From Mayamaea pseudoterrestris (Eukaryota > Bacillariophyta > Bacillariophyceae > Sellaphorales > Sellaphoraceae), in NCBI GenBank assembly GCA_027923505.1, contig BROI01000013.1, forward strand, positions 310,001 through 374,000: a DNA stretch of 64,000 nt. The letters are read 5' to 3'. The notes under the pieces are model-generated. The model was not told where the DNA came from, made no database searches, and worked only from the letters and a program-made list of their open reading frames with translations. Shown here piece by piece: positions 20,140 to 29,296 of the stretch (position 1 is the first letter of the stretch; every line of letters starts with the position of its first letter). The translations under genes were made by a program, and so were the position numbers.

Positions 20140-21179
20140 TTAACGCTGCCCTGGATTCCTTACTGTTCCAAGCAATTCGTAAATCGCATCGTTCATGGCG
20201 TTAAAAATGCTTTCGTCAATGACAAAACCAGAAGCAGGGCTTTCGTCTTCAGAAGGGTGCGACGGGCCTATCGGTGCCTCGGGTTCGTCGGCATGAACGC
20301 CACCTTCCTGAACGTGCCACATACTTGAAGTTGTTCCTGGCTGAGACTCTCTTGAAAGTGCTACTTGTACTCCGTGCAATCCATCATCTCGACCCATGAC
20401 GAAAAATCTTCGGCAACAAGGGCATTTCTTCTCGTCACTCTGTGAGAGCCACTGCTTGATGCAAGCGACATGAAAAACATGCTCGCAAGCAGTATTTGAC
20501 GACCAGGAAACATCAACTCCAACTTCGTATTGTACGAGACAGATAGCACAGGTTGCTGATGCCAGTCGATTCGGCCGCACTCGCCCCAACAAGAAGTTTC
20601 CAGCCGCAGGGATTTGAATCATGGCAATGTCGTCCAATGCGTCAGAGTTTACTCCATCCTCGAGATAGACACTCATTGTGTGCTCGCCGTGTGCCACAGG
20701 CAGGTCTATGGAGAAATGATCTGCTTTCAAAGTCTGTTAAAAAGAATGATAGAACAGTTGTTGGTTCGTTGCGACGAATCAGCGACAAACTGGAACCTGC
20801 ACTTTGCACTCTGACGCTCAGTATTTCGTACCATTGTTACTGGCTCCCACCGGAGCTGCGTATTTGCTGCTGTCATTCTCGTCGACGGCCATCGCTCGTT
20901 CACCGTCATTGTCGTCTGCTGCAGAGGTAGGGCATGTGCTTCTTCTCTCTCGTCGTGAGAGAACATATCAGTTTGTCTGTTCCGTTGATACCATTGGTAT
21001 TCGTTTCTGCTTCCATGACGTGCTGTTCTGCGGTCCCTTAATCGCTGACAGTATGGAGGTATTTGATATATGACACAGAATGCAAGAGGAATGCCGAGGA
21101 AAACAGTCCAATAGACCCAAGGAGCAACGGTGTCGGCAGCATCATCGTCAATCATCAAGTAGTCATCGTCGTCCACCAT
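20140..21179 (-). CDS. Membrane-anchored RING-H2 E3 ubiquitin ligase (copy A of a tandem pair)
   Basis: It reads leftward in two exons, 20832-21179 and 20140-20733, joined to 313 aa; the intron 20734-20831 falls between ATG and ACT codons (EPVTM/TLKAD). A membrane span sits near the N-terminus (WVYWTVFLGIPLAFCVIY). The RING-H2 is at about 178-226: CAIC, then CEHVFHVACI, then CPCC, with RLASATCAIC leading in. RING-H2 proteins recruit E2 enzymes and ubiquitinate membrane or soluble targets. A paralogue with the same intron position and phase lies just downstream at 21854-22777 on the same strand. Confidence 0.82.
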
Positions 21180-21853
21180 GGTCAAGGCTTGTTGCAATCA
21201 AGATGATACGCATGCCTTTTGCCGATGAAACGACAATTTGCAAGTTAATGGTCTAGCGTCGCAATGTGCAACAACGTTGTCAATGACGACGAAAAATCCG
21301 GCAGGAAATGGACAATAGAACAATGGCATCATGGCGAAGGAGCATCCAAGAACTGATCGACGAAAATGCACCACATTTGTCAAGCTGAGTCATTGCGCTT
21401 CTTATCCACATGGAAAACTCAGTATTCAAGAATTGTCTAGTGTTGAGTATTACGAGGAGCAGAAGACGGTCGTTCTCCAACAGGCTGTACAATGCCATAC
21501 GATATTAATGTCATGCAATCATGTTAACTTCTGTTTAGAAAAGGAATTTAACTGCTGGCTAAGCAAGCACATTGTCACTTTTCCGTCTTACATTAGCAAG
21601 CGTGTGCGTCGGCGAGTAAACATTTGCCTGTTAACTTCAGTCGCCTTGACCACTTCTATACCTGCATGGCTTGTATGGCTTGAGATTTGTGCGAGTGGCT
21701 GCATGGCGTCCTCGCTTCAGCTCGCAGCCCGATGTCACACGCGAATAGGGCTATGCTGCATTCTCGCGCCAGTTTGCTGCCCAGTGCCACATGCAGCGAT
21801 TTGGGCTACGCTCTATGCGCTTTGATTCATTTGCTGCCGACGTTTATACTCAG
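21180..21853. other. Region between the two RING-H2 genes
   Basis: These 674 bases lie between the stop of copy B and the start of copy A, both read leftward. Open frames in the region have no protein-like features that I can support. It should contain the 3' end of copy B and the promoter of copy A. Confidence 0.45.
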
Positions 21854-22777
21854 TCACACTTCGAAAGAGACGAGGTCATATGCTGCATCGACCACAAATT
21901 CTCGCCGGCAGCATGGACAAGTTTTGCCATCCGGCTGCGCCAGCCACTGGTGCACGCAGTCAATGTGGAAGACATGTTCGCACTCACTGTTTGAAGACCA
22001 CACGATATTCGATCCAATTTCATAGGCAACCAGACAAATGGCGCAAGTTGGAGATGCCAATCGCTTTGGCCGTTCCTCGCCCAGATACAAGCCAGCAGTT
22101 GGAATCAGGATCATTGTGTCGTCCTTTTGTGTAACGCTGAGAGCTTCGTCTTGGCTACCGGTAGGCGAAATTTTTAGATCAGCAATGACAAGCGGTCTGT
22201 CTTTTATGATGTTTTCGTCTTTCAATGTCTAACGAGTGGACGAACCATGGAGTATGACATGTCATGTGAGTAAATAGAGGCGTTCGTCGCGCAAAGCGCA
22301 AACTGACAACTGGCCACGTACCATTCGTACAGGCTCCAGCACCTGCTTCAGTTTTGTCCAAGCGACATTTCTAGTGGTGTTTTCGCGTAGCTCGTCAACA
22401 ACATATTCTGTTGGTTGCGGAAGCGATCGTTCAGAACCCACAGAATCTCGTCGCAACTCGGTGGCACTCCATTCTCGTTGACGCATTGACGCCCTTCGGT
22501 TTTCCGTCGACCCGAAAAAGACATGGTTGAAGGAACGGGATTGTCTTTCTTCCTCTCGTTCGTTTCGTTCCTGCCTGCTCAGTGGTGGGCCCCAAAAACA
22601 GTTTAAAATTGGACAGCCGCACATGGCGCATCCAAAGGCAACAACAAACGCGAATGTAATGAAAACCGGGAGACTGATACTGCCGAGAAGCGACAAAAAA
22701 GCACCCATGTTTCCTATCAGATAGATGTTGAGCTGAGCAGGCCCACGAGCAGTTCGTTTATGAAATTCTGACAGCAT
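21854..22777 (-). CDS. Membrane-anchored RING-H2 E3 ubiquitin ligase (copy B of a tandem pair)
   Basis: It reads leftward in two exons, 22322-22777 and 21854-22228 (intron 22229-22321), giving 276 aa. The first ATG is at 22777; an ATG at 22708 (MGAFLSLLGS) has a better context and starts right at the membrane span, so the start is uncertain. The span (SLPVFITFAFVVAFGC) is followed by a Cys-rich, then Arg/Glu-rich linker. The RING-H2 is at about 214-262 with CAIC, CEHVFHIDC and CPCC. It shares with copy A the splice position (VRM/TLKDE), RLASPTCAIC and the WSSN.ECEHVFH stretch. The C-terminal tail of copy A is missing here. Confidence 0.8.
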
Positions 22778-23065
22778 GCCATGGTCGAAACGCCGACAAA
22801 CGAAATTGCAGAGAGAAAGTGATGCTCCAGGAACATGCAGCGCCAGGCCGGTCGTGCATTCAATTTTTCGAATGTTTTCATTATATTTCTGTCGTATCGT
22901 TACTCATCGTCTGAGGTTCGATTGTAGCGAGGGGCTTAAGATCTCAATGGTATCTTACATTCAACCAAATAAAGTAGGCAATAGTAATAGAACGCGCGAC
23001 CACTCGTGACCAGCGAACAAGCCTCCGACGACGCAACGGAGCAGGTCAAGCATTCACCGCCCACC

Positions 23066-23971
23066 ATGACGATGCTGCGGACCCTTGCGCTTTTTTCCCT
23101 TGCAATAGTGCCTGGTGCACTCGCGTCTCCCGCCATTGTTTGGTCAGATGCAGCGAATAGTCGGAAAGCGATAATTAACGCAAAGTCGACTCCAGTTAAC
23201 CGCGTGCTAAGTGAACTGTCGTATCCGTCTGATGCAGCAGGCCGAAGCGTTGTCTTTCTCCTCGGCCGCAACAAGAGTGATGGATCGGAGGCACTCTCCA
23301 AGCTAGCGGAAAGTGGCGCTCTTGCTGGAGTCTCTAAGAAATATGAAAGCGCTATGGTGCATCATACACATGTCAGCGGACTGGACTCGGCGGCAACGCT
23401 TGTTCGCGAAGCAAAAAAGACTGGAAAGAGTGCGACTCAAATGAGTCTTGCTGAATTCAACGAGTCTGTTCGAGTGAAGGATGCCTCGGAAGTGACTAAT
23501 GGCAAGAGCAAGCGAGCCCGGGTTCTTGCTGAGGCGAATGTTTGGATCGTTTCAGTGGACGCCAACGCAGATGCCTCGCAGTTGGATGCCGCGACTGTAG
23601 CGGCCATTGAAAATGTATCCTTTAGCAATGTCGTTTTGACGGCGCAAAGATCGGTTGATGAAGTCAAGGTGGAGCGAGAAATGTTTACGCATCGCCGCCT
23701 ACAAAAGATGCAGCAGGCGGCTTCTCGTTTGTTGTCGCAAAACTCACGTCGGCTCGAAGATGCACAGGGCGACGATGCGAACAACAATAACAACAACAAT
23801 AATGACTTGCAGGGAGTATATTATGTCAACATGACTCCCAATATTTTGGCGGGCATTCTGTTTACCTTTTTCTTTGCCTTTGTCATTATGCTTGCCGTTT
23901 CGTGCATGGGTATGATCTCTGGACAAGATGTTTATGTTACCAAAATGCCTTCTGTTGGTCGTGAAGCTTAA
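23066..23971 (+). CDS. V-type ATPase accessory subunit S1/VOA1-like membrane protein
   Basis: The start is CACCATGACG at 23066, giving 301 aa; the upstream frame has only GTG. Residues 1-20 form a signal peptide (LRTLALFSLAIVPGALA). The lumenal part is followed by an Asn-rich run and then YYVNMTPNILAGILFTFFF, a membrane span with a short cytosolic tail. That C-terminal arrangement is the Ac45/VOA1 transmembrane signature, found in proteins needed for V-ATPase assembly or in the Vo sector. The lumenal region is poorly conserved, as is normal for the family. The family call rests mainly on the C-terminal 50 residues. Confidence 0.65.
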   Translation: MTMLRTLALFSLAIVPGALASPAIVWSDAANSRKAIINAKSTPVNRVLSELSYPSDAAGRSVVFLLGRNKSDGSEALSKLAESGALAGVSKKYESAMVHHTHVSGLDSAATLVREAKKTGKSATQMSLAEFNESVRVKDASEVTNGKSKRARVLAEANVWIVSVDANADASQLDAATVAAIENVSFSNVVLTAQRSVDEVKVEREMFTHRRLQKMQQAASRLLSQNSRRLEDAQGDDANNNNNNNNDLQGVYYVNMTPNILAGILFTFFFAFVIMLAVSCMGMISGQDVYVTKMPSVGREA

Positions 23972-24557
23972 ACACCTATAGCATGGATAGTTTTATCAAC
24001 ATACGATTTATCGACTATTGTTATAGCGTATATGGGCATCCAAAAGTTGCCGCGCACGGTTCTCGCTGATATGTTTGCTAAGGGTATACCGTCTACTAAG
24101 CATTTACCGCTACGTCCAGCGCTTTCCCAATCAGACGGGGTCGTCACTACCGTAGTTACTTAATTACTGCAAAATGTTTATTATTTTGGGATGGTATATG
24201 GACCGTCGTCGTTGAGTGTTGTGGGCTCTAAGTCGAGGCAATAGTTTGTGGTGGACGCTGCCAATATGAATAGAGATATTGGTACTGGGAGGTGATGAAA
24301 CATTTGCAACACTCATACTTTCTATTAATCTTCTCTAAACGTTCCATTGCACGAGGTGAGACTTCCCGCGCGTACATGCGCTTTCACTCTGGGCGGGTGC
24401 AGTGAAGCTCCGGTAGCTAAACGAAGGTTGGACGGCATCCTTTAGCTTTAAGTTTGCGCATGTTGAACTCGTGCGTGCGTATCTTCGAGTTCAACGCAAT
24501 CGATCCGTCGATCACGCCTCGTCGTCTCCCATCTTCTACCAGACCATCCTCTTCACC
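23972..24557. other. Upstream region of the psbQ-like gene
   Basis: These 586 bases contain no supported gene. They include the 3' region of the V-ATPase accessory gene and the promoter of the psbQ-like gene. No promoter-array repeat is present. Confidence 0.5.
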
Positions 24558-25375
24558 ATGAAGCTCGCTCTTGTATTCACTCTCGCAGCCTCCGCCTCAG
24601 CCTTCTCGCCGGTGCGTGCTCTAGTTGTAGATCTTGCTGTCGGCGCGGGCCTAGATTTGCCGTTTCAATATTGGATTCTCGGTTGTGCAATGATGGGATG
24701 ATAGATCTTACTTGACGAATGATTCCGCTCCTTTCACAATGCCATGGCTTGAAGTGCAATTGCTCTAGCACAATTGTATGTCTAATTCAGTATACCTTAC
24801 GTTTTTTCTTGCTTTTTCAATACTCCCAGGCCACCTCTCGCCGTGAAGCCATGGCTGCTGCCGGAGCCGCTGTCGGTGCTGCCATTGTCCCATTGGCCGC
24901 CAACGCTGCTGCTGGAGAGTCTCCACGCTTCTCAGTCTTTGGATTGATCGGTGATGGAACGTCCTACAGTGAGGGTGCCGCTTACGGAACCGATCAAAGC
25001 CAGGAAGTTTACTCCCCGTATTCGCCATACTCACCGACTGGTGAGAAGTCACTCTACAAGGCCGAAAACCCAGAGTATGCCGCACGAAAGAAGGCAGTCC
25101 TTGCCGAAACCCGCAAGCGTCTGCAAAAGATCCCTGGCTACGTTGACAAGAAGAAGTGGTTCGAGGTCTACAATGAACTTGGTCGTTACATGTACGAAAC
25201 CCGCGGAGCCGCCAAGGAGTTGGCAACCACCCCTGCCCAGAAGAAGGCTGCCACTGAATTCTTCAAGTCAATTGAAAAGACTGACCTTGCTGCCAGACGT
25301 CGCAACCAAGAACTTGCTGCAAGTGCTGCCGCTGATTCCATCGCCAAGCTTGATGCCTTCACTGCCACTCTCTAA
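24558..25375 (+). CDS. PSII extrinsic protein of the PsbQ/PsbQ'/Psb31 group (OEE3-like)
   Basis: Two exons, 24558-24611 and 24830-25375, join to 199 aa. Exon 1 encodes just the ER signal peptide with the plastid motif (AASASAFSP), as in psbO 5.8 kb upstream. Exon 2 begins ATSRREAMAAAGAAVGAA, a twin-arginine lumen-targeting peptide ending at AANAAAG. The mature part is a helical bundle type (ENPEYAARKKAVLAETRKRL, KKWFEVYNELGRYMYETRG). Such proteins shield the oxygen-evolving complex on the lumen side. I cannot decide between PsbQ' and the diatom protein Psb31 by eye. Confidence 0.85.
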
Positions 25376-25746
25376 GTCAAAATGTTGTGTTTCAATTTAA
25401 TGAGTTAGATACATAAGCGCTTGTAAGGATACAACGATGGTGTTTGAGTTTTATACCATAGACGTAGCGCCTTGGAAACTTCAGCTTAATAAAGAATTGG
25501 GTAACGAAGTGTAGAGGAAATGAAATGTGGACAATGGATGATGATTGTCTATAAATAATGTCGCTAACCACAGATTATCAAGCCAAAGCTCGCAAACTGT
25601 GCTGCGGAATGGTGATAAGATATAGATCAGAACCTACATTAGGTAGTAAAGTAGGTTAAGGGATGTGGTTGCTTGCGATGCTGACACGGTGCGACACTTG
25701 TCACGCCCCAAAGACGACCATCCATTTTTCACATCACAAATTCACC
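25376..25746. other. Intergenic region before the SDR gene
   Basis: These 371 bases hold the psbQ-like 3' region and the SDR promoter. An in-frame ATG at 25663 could extend the SDR by 28 residues, but those residues look like untranslated leader and the ACCATGG at 25747 is preferred. Confidence 0.45.
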
Positions 25747-27621
25747 ATGGCCGACGCCGACAACGACCATCAGTCGGCGCAGCCACTTCCAGTAAATGGA
25801 TCGGATCCTGTTTCGAATCTAGATGGAGTCACGCATGATGAACTGGCGATAACAATTCGCGTTTTAAATGCCGTCGGAAAGCTTCAAAAGCAACCGGATG
25901 GACTCGACCTCTACAAGCACGTTGCACTCCGACACTTGCGCAAGGCATTGGCGTCTTGTTTCGAGCTGCAAAAGCGAACAATGTATCAGGGAAAGGATGA
26001 AACTGAGTTCTACCAGGAGGAGCGTTTGAAGCGGAGTTTGAAGCGACAAAAGACTGCCGACAAGGCGCTGCAGAAAAAGTACATTGCCACGACGGAATTA
26101 CGCCAAGGACGGATTCAGAAACTGCAGCAACTGACGCACGATGGACAAGAGGAAGAGGAAGAAAAGGTTCGGATCAAGTCGCAGTACCTCATTCCCGATG
26201 GTCACGTTGAGACGACGCTGAAGCAACAGCCGCTGTTGCTGACTGATCAGGAACAAGGTGAAGGAGACGCAAGCACGACCAAGTTGCCCTTCCACCGCTC
26301 CTGCTACGTCTGCAAGATTCGCTATCAAGACTTGCACTCCTTTTACGATCAGCTATGTCCATCCTGCGCTGCTCTTAACTTTGAAAAACGCCATGCAGTG
26401 GCAGATTGCTCACGAAAGGTTGCCGTCGTGACGGGCGCTCGCGTCAAAATCGGCTACCAAGTTTGTCTCAAACTACTGCGGTCCAACTGCATTGTTGTCG
26501 CCACGACGCGCTTTCCGAATGCGGCTGTTGCCAACTTTCGACGTGAAGCTGACTTTGAGAAGTTTCGCGACAAGTTGCTTGTTTACGGACTCGACTTGCG
26601 CGACGTGACGGGGCTGGAAGCGTTTACAAGATATCTCAAGCTGCGCTTTGCCACTGGAATCGATATACTGATCAACAATGCCTGTCAAACGGTGCGGCGA
26701 CCAGCGCAGTATTACAAGCCACTGGTACTGCAGGAGCAGTCCTTGTGGAAGGATGGTGATGCTACGCACAAGGCAATTCTGAGCGGCTGCGCCGAGTTTG
26801 AACGCATTCGGAGAAAAATAGACGAGAATCAACACGATACGACACCGGCGCTACAGAATGGCGATGTCAACCAAACCTCGAAACCAATGCTGTTGGAGGC
26901 GATGGACGAGGAAGACGACACGCAGCAAAGGTCATCAGAAGCTTTGGTGGCTATATCGAGTAGCAGCCCTGTGAGCCACGGTCAGTCACCGTTTGAGACT
27001 TCGGGTCTTTCCCACTCGGCTGCCATGTCGCAAACCGTACTCCTACCGGAGGATGCCGGCGTCTCGAATGATATTCTGCCACCTGGAGTGACAGACATTA
27101 ATGGCCATCAAATCGACTTACGTACGACGAACTCGTGGTTGTTGAAGATGGAGGAAGTCTCAACACCAGAAGTCATGGAATGCATGTTTATTAACTGCAT
27201 TGCGCCCTTCGTATTAAACTCGCGACTAAAGCCACTCATGTGCACTCCCCACACGGAAGACCGACCTGATCGCTACATTATTAATGTTTCTGCTATGGAG
27301 GGAAAGTTTTATCGCTACAAGACACCGCAACATCCGCACACAAACATGGCTAAGGCCGCTTTAAACATGATGACGAGAACGTCGGCGGAGGACTTGGCGA
27401 CTAAACATCGTATATTTATGAACAGTGTCGACACTGGCTGGATTAACGATGAGAATCCTCTAGAAGTTGCTAAAAAGATTGAAGTAACGAATTTGTTTCA
27501 AACGCCTATTGACGAGTGTGATGCGGCGGCGCGGATTCTGGATCCAGTCTTCTCCGGTATTAATGAAAGAAAGAGGAAATATGGTTGCTTCTTTAAGGAC
27601 TATCATGAGTCAGAATGGTAA
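25747..27621 (+). CDS. Divergent short-chain dehydrogenase/reductase with N-terminal extension and zinc-knuckle-like motif
   Basis: The start is ACCATGG at 25747, giving 624 aa without introns. Residues 1-185 are mostly helical and charged. At about 190-216 CYVCK and CPSC, some 20 residues apart, form a likely zinc site just before the Rossmann domain. The SDR fold follows: VAVVTGARVKIGYQV (nucleotide loop, from about residue 228), LINNAC, and INVSAMEG with the catalytic-type Ser. Where the usual YxxxK would stand it has TNMAKAALNMM, keeping Lys but not Tyr. A Ser/Glu-rich insert of about 100 residues splits the domain. The HTNMAKAALNM version occurs in a little-studied eukaryotic SDR subgroup; substrate unknown. 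Confidence 0.75.
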   Translation: MADADNDHQSAQPLPVNGSDPVSNLDGVTHDELAITIRVLNAVGKLQKQPDGLDLYKHVALRHLRKALASCFELQKRTMYQGKDETEFYQEERLKRSLKRQKTADKALQKKYIATTELRQGRIQKLQQLTHDGQEEEEEKVRIKSQYLIPDGHVETTLKQQPLLLTDQEQGEGDASTTKLPFHRSCYVCKIRYQDLHSFYDQLCPSCAALNFEKRHAVADCSRKVAVVTGARVKIGYQVCLKLLRSNCIVVATTRFPNAAVANFRREADFEKFRDKLLVYGLDLRDVTGLEAFTRYLKLRFATGIDILINNACQTVRRPAQYYKPLVLQEQSLWKDGDATHKAILSGCAEFERIRRKIDENQHDTTPALQNGDVNQTSKPMLLEAMDEEDDTQQRSSEALVAISSSSPVSHGQSPFETSGLSHSAAMSQTVLLPEDAGVSNDILPPGVTDINGHQIDLRTTNSWLLKMEEVSTPEVMECMFINCIAPFVLNSRLKPLMCTPHTEDRPDRYIINVSAMEGKFYRYKTPQHPHTNMAKAALNMMTRTSAEDLATKHRIFMNSVDTGWINDENPLEVAKKIEVTNLFQTPIDECDAAARILDPVFSGINERKRKYGCFFKDYHESEW

Positions 27622-27821
27622 CGTACACTAATAATCTTGCTAGGTTTGATTTCTAACTTGGAATGGCACTACTTTTTATCACCTGTCTCTTTGTGAGCAA
27701 CCCATTTCTGGAACTGTTGATGCATTTCGACTTGGGCTACCTGCACAAATTGCGCATCGTGCCACAAGCCATCCTTTGTAGATCATCCCTCCATGGCCTC
27801 GTGGCAAGCGAAAGCTACCGG

Positions 27822-28058
27822 TGTGCTATCTGACACGATTCACATGCACCGGCCCAGCCTCAACGGCGAGCCGGACAGTCAACGGACACGCCCGTCGGGT
27901 ATTAGCGAAGATGGGCGATCCTGATGCGACATCTGCGATCCTCGCCAGTAAAAAGAGCGATGGATCGCCATGGAGGCAACTGGAGGCAAGTTGCCGTTGT
28001 AGCGTTTAAAATACCATCATAATTTCCATTTACATATCATCCTACGATAGGTACTTCA
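27822..28058 (+). repeat. 5' LTR of the Ty3/Gypsy element
   Basis: This 237-bp LTR starts TGTGCTATC and ends GGTACTTCA. It matches the 3' LTR base for base apart from a one-base length difference in a T run. Confidence 0.95.
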
Positions 28059-28108
28059 CTTTGAATTCAAAATAGACAACTGTCTATCGAAAACGGAAAC
28101 GAAACAAC

Positions 28109-29206
28109 ATGTTGATTAGAGGAGTCGACGTCAAGATCCCTTTGGTGCCTCGCGTCAAGTTTGAGTCGCTACCGAAGCAAGATTTAACCTTTACTAAGCA
28201 AGATGGATCCAAGCACAAGCGCAAGATACAGATTGCTAGTGATGAAGACGTCGTCTCGGTCCTTCGAGTGATCGAGGAGGTAATTGGAGCAATGGAGCAA
28301 CTCGCCTTCGATGGAGCAGCGCCTCATCGTATGCGTGTTCGCAAGGAATCCTTTCGCCTCTGCCTTCTTGGCTCTACTCGTGATACTTGGGATCAATCAG
28401 TCCTATTAGACGACACCATTGTCGCTTGGAATCAATCGCTCAAGCTCTTCCTCTCTGAGCTCATGGTCGTCGACGACGATTTGCGTCGACAAAAAGAGTA
28501 CCTCAAGAATCTCAAGTTGCCCGACGGCTATACAGTTACCCAATCGATTGGTTTGTTGCGTAACATGTTCAAGTTGATGACTTATATGCCGCAAGAAGAC
28601 GTGGATGTTTACCCGACGGCGGTCCAGTATACGGACGAGGACATCAAGGATCTCCTGCTCTCGATGGTCCCTGCTTGGTTACAAGCCAAGTTTGAGGAGC
28701 AATCTTTAACGAGCCGTCTAGTAGACCTCTCCCTGATTCAATTTGCGCGTTGGTTGGATAATATGATCAACTTAAAGGCAAGCAACAGGACTCCAGTCGA
28801 CTCGAACGACAATGGCGGCAGCCGTCGGAGCGGCAAACGCTCGCGTCGCAACGGTGGCAACGGCGGCGGCCAAAACAACGACCATGGGAATGGATCGAGA
28901 AAGAAGCATAAAGCAAACAACGATGCCAACGTGTGCAAATACCATGGCGGCCACACTTGGGAGCAGTGTTTCGGCAACCCCAAGGGCCCGCGCTACAAGC
29001 CGGGTTTCAAACTCGACAAGTCGAAATTGAAAAAGAAAAACAATGGAGGCGGCAACAATGGAGGCGGAGCCGCTCAAGAAGCTGACGAAGACCAGCACAT
29101 GATAGTGGATGTTACAACAGAGGAACCAGCGCAAGCTACAGAGGCAAACGACAGCGAGTCGGAGGTTGATTGGGATCAAGCAATTGGAGCGGTCTTTGAA
29201 GAATGA
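28109..29206 (+). CDS. gag: Gag-like protein of the Ty3/Gypsy element
   Basis: 365 aa. The first roughly 230 residues have the helical composition of retrotransposon Gag capsid regions. A basic Gly/Asn/Arg-rich stretch follows, then a zinc-knuckle-like CKYHGGHTWEQC (about 275-286), and an acidic C-terminus. It precedes pol in the same reading frame, so read-through, as known in some LTR elements, is one possible way of making Pol. Confidence 0.85.
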   Translation: MLIRGVDVKIPLVPRVKFESLPKQDLTFTKQDGSKHKRKIQIASDEDVVSVLRVIEEVIGAMEQLAFDGAAPHRMRVRKESFRLCLLGSTRDTWDQSVLLDDTIVAWNQSLKLFLSELMVVDDDLRRQKEYLKNLKLPDGYTVTQSIGLLRNMFKLMTYMPQEDVDVYPTAVQYTDEDIKDLLLSMVPAWLQAKFEEQSLTSRLVDLSLIQFARWLDNMINLKASNRTPVDSNDNGGSRRSGKRSRRNGGNGGGQNNDHGNGSRKKHKANNDANVCKYHGGHTWEQCFGNPKGPRYKPGFKLDKSKLKKKNNGGGNNGGGAAQEADEDQHMIVDVTTEEPAQATEANDSESEVDWDQAIGAVFEE

Positions 29207-29296
29207 GATACGGCGGCGGTCTCAGCGGCAGCCAGTGCGACGGAAGACGCTCTTGTAGCGGACGAAGTTAATCAACAAGCTACTAGCGACAAAGTT

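Noticed and set aside
22905-22945. Possible tRNA (GGTTCGATT word)
   Set aside because: No acceptor stem or anticodon arm can be folded around the T-loop-like word.
27821-28009. 62-codon frame found twice (also at 32837-33025)
   Set aside because: It is LTR sequence, duplicated because the LTR is duplicated, not a gene.
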